Shown piece after piece: positions 30,555-34,619 of a DNA stretch of 34,619 nt. Source of the DNA: CAZYTO01 sp964650405 (GTDB lineage Bacteria; Acidobacteriota; Thermoanaerobaculia; Gp7-AA8); the NCBI GenBank assembly GCA_964650405.1, contig CAZYTO010000019.1, forward strand, positions 1 to 34,619. Reading direction: 5' to 3'. A program made the position numbers and the translations under genes. The notes under the pieces were generated by a model. That model saw only the letters and a list, made by a program, of their open reading frames with translations, had not been told where the DNA came from and made no database searches. How positions within the stretch are numbered: position 1 is the first letter of the stretch; the number at the start of each line of letters is the position of its first letter.

Positions 30555-31678
30555 CAGGCGGCGGAGATCTCCCGGAGGCGGGTTACGGCTCGTTTGAGGT
30601 CGTCGGCGAGCATGTTGATGTGATTGGCGGTGTTCGACGTTCCGAGGCCGATCCGGATTGCCCCCAGCTCCGCATGCGGCACGCCGAGCGCGTTGAGTAT
30701 GCGCGAAGGACCGCGCTCGCGCGAACTGCATGCCGACCCTGCGGAGACGGCGAACCGGCGCAGGGCCAGGATCAGGGAGTCAGCTTCAACCCGGTCGAAA
30801 CTGAGGCTCAGGTTACCCGGCAATCTTAAACGCTGTGGTCCGTTCACGGAAGTGCCGCCGATCTCCCCAAGCACCCGCTCCCGCAGCTTGTCCCGCAGGG
30901 CCGCCAGCCGCACACCCTCCTCCGCCATCTCCTCGGCGCGCAGCCGGAAGGCCGCGCCCATGCCCACCACCGCCGGTACGTTGACCGTCCCGGAACGCCG
31001 GCCGACCTCCTGCCCGCCCCCCGCCAGGAGCGGCCGCAGGACCGTGTTGCGCCGCACGTAAAGACCGCCGATCCCCTTCGGACCATAGAACTTATGGGCG
31101 GACCAGGAGGCCAGATCAACGTTCGTCAGGTCGACCGGCACCTTCCCCACGGCCTGGGTGATGTCGCTGTGAAAGAGGATGCCTCGGCCCCGGCAGAGCG
31201 CCCCGATCTCGCCGATGGGATGGAGGACTCCGATCTCGCCATTGGCCGCCTCGATGGAGACGAGCCGCGTGTTCGGGCGCAGCGCCACCTCCACTTGCCC
31301 GGCGGTGATGTGCCCTTCCGGGTCGGTGCTGAGGATCGTCAGCTCCGCGCCGGCCTCGCGGGCCCGCTCCAGCGGCCGGAGCACCGAGGTGTGCTCGATC
31401 TCGCTCGTGACGGCGTGGTCTCCCGGCTTCAGGACCGCCAGGGCCGTGTTGTTCGCCTCGGTGGCCCCGGCCGTGAAGACGATCTCGTTCGGCTGGGCGC
31501 CGAAGAAGCGGGCGATGGTAACGCGCGCGTCTTCGATGGCGTTCGAGGCGCGCCGCCCGAAGTGGTGCGGCGAGGCGGGATTGCCAAAATCAACCGAAAA
31601 ATACGGGAGCATGGCCTCCACGACCCGGGGATCGCACGGCGTCGTGGCGTGATGATCAAGATAAATCGGGGCTTCCAT
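30554..31678 (-). CDS. Cysteine desulfurase (NifS/IscS-like)
   Basis: A 374-residue PLP enzyme that takes sulfur from cysteine for Fe-S clusters and tRNA modification. MEAPIYLDHHATTPCDPRVV starts like the family. H96 of SEIEHTSV stacks on PLP, and SWSAHKFYGPKG has the PLP-binding Lys196. The sulfur-carrying Cys317 is in SAGSACSSRERGPS. GGGQEVGRRSGTVNV supplies the substrate Arg. IscU and IscA are not in the window; the gene heads a set with a response regulator and a TPR protein (overlaps of one base each). A TATCAT box ends nine bases before the ATG. Confidence 0.95.
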   Translation of the reverse strand: MEAPIYLDHHATTPCDPRVVEAMLPYFSVDFGNPASPHHFGRRASNAIEDARVTIARFFGAQPNEIVFTAGATEANNTALAVLKPGDHAVTSEIEHTSVLRPLERAREAGAELTILSTDPEGHITAGQVEVALRPNTRLVSIEAANGEIGVLHPIGEIGALCRGRGILFHSDITQAVGKVPVDLTNVDLASWSAHKFYGPKGIGGLYVRRNTVLRPLLAGGGQEVGRRSGTVNVPAVVGMGAAFRLRAEEMAEEGVRLAALRDKLRERVLGEIGGTSVNGPQRLRLPGNLSLSFDRVEADSLILALRRFAVSAGSACSSRERGPSRILNALGVPHAELGAIRIGLGTSNTANHINMLADDLKRAVTRLREISAA

Positions 31679-31687
31679 CGCCCAGCG

Positions 31688-31693
31688 ATGATA
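31688..31693 (-). promoter_or_regulatory. -10 box (TATCAT) of the cysteine desulfurase gene
   Basis: On the minus strand TATCAT ends nine bases before the ATG at 31678. No clear Shine-Dalgarno is present. Confidence 0.45.
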
Positions 31694-31808
31694 GCCCGGG
31701 AGGACAGCCGGTCCTCAGGGCAGGACAGAATCCGTCCGTCCGTAGCCGCTTTCTCTCAGCCGGTTTGTGGCACAGTGGATGCGTGTCCGGCGACAAAAAG
31801 GAGCCGAC

Positions 31809-32333
31809 ATGAAGCTTCGCCACTTCGCCCTCTCCTTCCTCTCGGCAGCCGTCATCACGTTCGCCTTCTCCTGCGCTGCGCACTTCGGCGGCGCCGGGGT
31901 GGCCACGACGTTCGGCGACGCGGACTACAGCTCCAATGACAATTACGACGTCAAGATCGTCCAGGCGGAGTCGCCGATGTCGTTCCCGAGGGCGGACAAG
32001 GGCTCGATCGACGTCCGGTTCGACATCACCATCAAGAACCACCTGAAGACGCCCGTGCTGATCGACCGGATCTCCCTCCAGAGCATGAGCGGCTCGCTCT
32101 ACCGTCTCGAAACCTCGACCCGCCGGTACCAGAAGACTATCGAAGCCGGCGCCGAGGAGACGTTCAAGTTCTGGGCTCCCGCCCGCGTGCAGGGGACGAT
32201 GTTCGACTCGCGCGCCCCGATGGTCGTCCGGGCTGTCGTCGACACAATGGTCGGCGACGCGCAGACCCGCGAGGTCTTCAACCGCGAGGTGAACGACAGC
32301 ATCGGAGTGGCCGCGCGGATTGGTGGGAATTGA
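31809..32333 (+). CDS. Putative lipoprotein with LEA14/WHy-like beta domain
   Basis: A 174-residue exported protein. An AAGGAG Shine-Dalgarno is six bases before ATG. The N-terminus MKLRHFALSFLSAAVITFAFSC resembles a lipoprotein signal, although the AFSC box has Phe where a small residue is usual. The middle (SIDVRFDITIKNHLKTPVLIDRISLQSMSG) resembles immunoglobulin-like WHy/LEA14 beta domains, which occur in stress-related or unknown envelope proteins. That is a weak guess; otherwise unknown. Confidence 0.75.
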   Translation: MKLRHFALSFLSAAVITFAFSCAAHFGGAGVATTFGDADYSSNDNYDVKIVQAESPMSFPRADKGSIDVRFDITIKNHLKTPVLIDRISLQSMSGSLYRLETSTRRYQKTIEAGAEETFKFWAPARVQGTMFDSRAPMVVRAVVDTMVGDAQTREVFNREVNDSIGVAARIGGN

Positions 32334-32418
32334 GTGGTCAGTGGTTAGAAGGCGGAGTGGTTAGTGTTAGTGGTTTAGGAGGAGAGGCGAGGGCAGCCTT
32401 TCCTAACCACTAACCACT
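32334..32418. repeat. Heptamer-like repeat with inverted arm (GTGGTTA family)
   Basis: Units close to GTGGTTA or GTGGTCA occur at 32334-32378, and TCCTAACCACTAA (32401-32413) pairs with 32367-32380 with one bulged T. It lies between convergent genes, beginning at the base after the stop codon at 32333. Confidence 0.75.
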
Positions 32419-32425
32419 GGCCTCT

Positions 32426-33784
32426 CTACCCCCGTCTTCTCCTCCGCTTCCTTGGCGGCGGAGCACTCTCATCCGCTCTGCGCACGCGCTGGGCGAACTG
32501 CTGCCACTGGCGGTATTGCTCGATGAGACGGCCGGAGGAGAGGGCGAAGAGCTCCAGAAGGGCCAGGGCGTCGTTGAACGGCTCGCGATAGACGAAGCGG
32601 ATCTGAGAGCGGCGGTCGCTGGGCGGCTCCAGGAGGCGCCAGAGCGTTTCCAGGGCCTGTTCGATTTGGTGACGCGTTCCGGCGGCCAGGGCCATGCGCG
32701 CGCAGATGGGCTGGATGAGATCGCGGATGAAGATGATGACGTCGCTGATGCGCATCTTCAGGTCGCGGCGTTTCTCCTCCGCTTCCAGTTCGGTCACGAC
32801 CCAGGGCAGCAGCAGCACGGACAGGAGCACGGCGTCGGAGATCTTCCGCCCGGCCTGAACGGTGCGGTCCAGGACTTCCGGCATCTTCCAGAAGTACGGC
32901 GCCTTGTCGCCGGAGATCGATCGATAGACCTCGGGGAGGAGCGGCTCGAGGAGCGCCGAGTCGACCATGAGACGGAAGGCGCCGCGCGACCAGCCCCGCC
33001 GCAGCAGTTCCAGGATCTCCTCCGACACCCGAGGCGGCGAGGCCTTCAGGATCTCGTTCCGGTGGCGGAGGATGGCCGCATAGGTCTCGGTCTCGATGGT
33101 GAACTCGAGTCGGGAGGCGAACTCGATGGCACGCATCATCCGCACCGGGTCTTCGCGGAAGCGGACGTCGGGCTCGCCGATGACCCGGATGTGCTTCGTC
33201 TCCATGTCGGAGAGACCGCCCACATAGTCGATCACGGAGAAGTCGGCGATGTTGTAGAAGAGGGCGTTGACGGTGAAGTCGCGGCGCCGCGCGTCCTGCA
33301 GCGGCGAGCCGAAGGTGTTGTCGTCGGTAATGAGGAAGTCTTCGGCCTCCTCGTCCGCCGCGCTCCGCTCCGGCTCGCGCCGGAAGGTGGCCACCTCCAC
33401 GATCATGTCCTGGAAGATGATGTGCACGAGCCGGAAGCGGCGGCCGATGATCCGGCTGTTGCGGAAGAGCCGCCGGATCTCCATGGGATGGGCGTCCGTG
33501 GCCACGTCGAAGTCCTTCGGCGTCCGGTTCATGAGCAGATCGCGCACGCTGCCGCCGCAGAGATACGCGCGGTAGCCGCTGCGGTGCAAACGGTAGAGGA
33601 CCTTCAGGACGTTCTCGGGAATGCGCCGCCGGGAGATGGTGTGCTCGCTGCGGTCGATGACCTGCGCTTCCGACCCGCCGGCGCTCAACGGCGCCTCCGC
33701 CGCCACGACGATCGGCTCGTCGTCCGGCCGCGCCGCCGGTTCCGGCAACGGGGAGGGGGTCGGTAGTTCGGGATCTTCGGTCAT
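32426..33784 (-). CDS. pcnB: Poly(A) polymerase / CCA-adding-type nucleotidyltransferase (PcnB-like)
   Basis: A 452-residue class II nucleotidyltransferase. The active site YLCGGSVRDLLMNRTPKDFDVATDAHP (about residues 75-100) has the two catalytic Asp in DFDV, followed by the motif RRDFTVNALFYN (about 165-177) and EDPVRMMRAIEFASRLEFTIE (about 208-230). The early PcnB-type IPENVLKVLYRLHRSGY and a Lys/Arg-rich C-terminal tail (RKRRRRRG) fit poly(A) polymerase more than CCA enzymes, but some enzymes of this type do both; the choice is inference. The N-terminal 50 residues are acidic and Pro-rich, without a known domain. Confidence 0.9.
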   Translation of the reverse strand: MTEDPELPTPSPLPEPAARPDDEPIVVAAEAPLSAGGSEAQVIDRSEHTISRRRIPENVLKVLYRLHRSGYRAYLCGGSVRDLLMNRTPKDFDVATDAHPMEIRRLFRNSRIIGRRFRLVHIIFQDMIVEVATFRREPERSAADEEAEDFLITDDNTFGSPLQDARRRDFTVNALFYNIADFSVIDYVGGLSDMETKHIRVIGEPDVRFREDPVRMMRAIEFASRLEFTIETETYAAILRHRNEILKASPPRVSEEILELLRRGWSRGAFRLMVDSALLEPLLPEVYRSISGDKAPYFWKMPEVLDRTVQAGRKISDAVLLSVLLLPWVVTELEAEEKRRDLKMRISDVIIFIRDLIQPICARMALAAGTRHQIEQALETLWRLLEPPSDRRSQIRFVYREPFNDALALLELFALSSGRLIEQYRQWQQFAQRVRRADESAPPPRKRRRRRG

Positions 33785-33793
33785 CGCTGGACT

Positions 33794-33871
33794 GGGTATC
33801 GGGTATCAGGTATCGGGTGTCGGGAATCAGGGATCAACGCTCCGATACCCGATACCCGTCACCCGATACCC
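33794..33871. repeat. Heptamer tandem repeat with inverted arms (GGGTATC family)
   Basis: Left block (33794-33835): six perfect 7-nt units (GGGTATC twice, then AGGTATC, GGGTGTC, GGGAATC, AGGGATC). Right block (33844-33871): four reverse units, three GATACCC and one GTCACCC. Bases 33794-33807 pair exactly with 33844-33857. It lies between the lepB stop codon and the pcnB start and shares units with 5249-5353. Confidence 0.92.
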
Positions 33872-33874
33872 ATT

Positions 33875-34619
33875 TCAAGGGCTCAACTCGCTATCGGAGT
33901 CATTCGGCAGCCGCGGTTCGTCGTGGTAGTGGTAGCGGCTGTCGACGATGAAGAACGTGCGGTCCCAGCGCGTCTGGGTGAAGAAGTGATAGGCCACATA
34001 GCCCAGCTCGTGCAGGCGCTGAGCGGTCGTTTCGTCGGTGCTCGTCTGCGGCCCGTGGAACGACCAGTACACCATGAACGCGCGGCCCTTGATGAGGGCG
34101 CGCGGTACAGTGCCCCAGTACCGCGAGTCGCTGGAGAAGTCGCGGTTGTCGCCCATGGCCCAATACTCGTCCTCGGGCACTGTGAACGCCGACATCTGGT
34201 CGCGGGAGCGGAAGGGCTCGATCTGCATGGCCGAATAGGGAAAGACCCGCGGATCGCGGTGGACGACGTACGGCTCGTCGAGCGGCTTGCCGTTGATGTA
34301 GACCACCCGGTCCTTGATGGAGACCGTGTCGCCCGGCAGGCCAATGACGCGCTTGACGTAGTCCGTCTCCGGTCCCTTCGGGTAGCGGAAGACGATGATG
34401 TCCCCGCGGCGGATGTCGCGCAGGGGCAGGAGCTTCTGCAGTGCCCCGGCGACGGGGCCGTAGATGAATTTGTTGACGATGAGGTGATCGCCGATCTTGA
34501 GGTTGTCCTCCATCGAGCCGGTCGGAATCTTGAAGGCCTGGAAGACGAAGATACGGGCGAAATTGACGAAGATGAAGGCGATCAGGAGCGCTTCGTAATA
34601 CTCGCGAAACGTCGACTTC
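33875..34619 (-). CDS. lepB: Signal peptidase I, N-terminus cut by window edge
   Basis: The frame is open to base 34619, giving about 247 residues; the first few are outside the window. After TFREYYEALLIAFIFVNFARIFVFQAF, a single membrane anchor, comes KIPTGSMEDNLKIGDHLIVNK with the nucleophile Ser. DYVKRVIGLPGDTV carries the general-base Lys, and YWAMGDNRDFSSDSRYWGTVP is the usual box E/D segment. It removes signal peptides from exported proteins on the outer face of the inner membrane, such as the protease, TonB-family and VWFA-related proteins here. Start within the frame at 34513 (MEDN) would remove the catalytic Ser and is not the real start. Confidence 0.95.
   Translation of the reverse strand, partial: KSTFREYYEALLIAFIFVNFARIFVFQAFKIPTGSMEDNLKIGDHLIVNKFIYGPVAGALQKLLPLRDIRRGDIIVFRYPKGPETDYVKRVIGLPGDTVSIKDRVVYINGKPLDEPYVVHRDPRVFPYSAMQIEPFRSRDQMSAFTVPEDEYWAMGDNRDFSSDSRYWGTVPRALIKGRAFMVYWSFHGPQTSTDETTAQRLHELGYVAYHFFTQTRWDRTFFIVDSRYHYHDEPRLPNDSDSELSP

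Noticed and set aside
34513..34513. ATG as start of signal peptidase I
   Set aside because: The nucleophile Ser and the membrane anchor lie upstream of it in the same open frame.

Overview
The window is a GC-rich bacterial chromosome segment, most likely from an Acidobacteriota genome. The best markers are a tandem set of 'VWFA-related Acidobacterial domain' secreted proteins (23287-27250), a large pro-kumamolisin/sedolisin-type protease with C-terminal Ig-like repeats, a DUF3187-type secreted protein, and DNA repair by a bacterial Ku. There is no phage, insertion sequence, rRNA or tRNA. Almost all genes are single or in short operons; the placement to phylum is inference from gene families, not from a marker gene.

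Layout. 1-6588: a DUF3187 protein cut by the window edge (with an apparent one-base frameshift in its signal peptide), a MarR regulator divergent from an ABC-type substrate-binding lipoprotein, an NAD-binding epimerase-like protein, a 0.7 kb gene-free stretch holding a 12-unit tandem array of dyad-symmetric repeats, a GT39-like membrane glycosyltransferase and a PilT-type ATPase. 6758-15963: the sedolisin, a TonB-family protein, a SulP permease, a GNAT acetyltransferase, an unusual secreted protein that looks like a copper monooxygenase fold joined to a degenerate cyclophilin domain, and a Uma2 nuclease. 16075-21627: an unrecognised protein, a decayed fragment resembling the C-terminus of macrodomain antitoxins, Ku divergent from an alkyltransferase-like protein, a large polytopic membrane protein and a coupled TPR protein. 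21669-27250: an FHA-GAF-PP2C phosphatase convergent with three tandem VWFA-related paralogues, the last of which has lost the VWA core. 27491-34619: MoaC-MobA, a family 2 glycosyltransferase, the translationally linked set cysteine desulfurase / response regulator-PilZ / TPR, a putative lipoprotein, a PcnB-like nucleotidyltransferase and signal peptidase I (cut by the window edge).

Two patterns cut across the genes. First, the 3' side of many genes carries a low-complexity block built from consecutive 7-nt units (8-nt in two families), usually in two inverted copies that can form a long hairpin. The sequences of the units differ from place to place, but the period and arrangement are the same. 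Several coding regions run into these blocks. Second, about ten genes have a TAnnnT-type -10 box only 6-9 nt before the start codon and no Shine-Dalgarno sequence, which suggests widespread leaderless transcription; other genes in the window have clear Shine-Dalgarno sites.

The heptamer blocks, the 12-unit array at 3451-3713 and the monooxygenase-like/cyclophilin-like protein are the parts that look least described.
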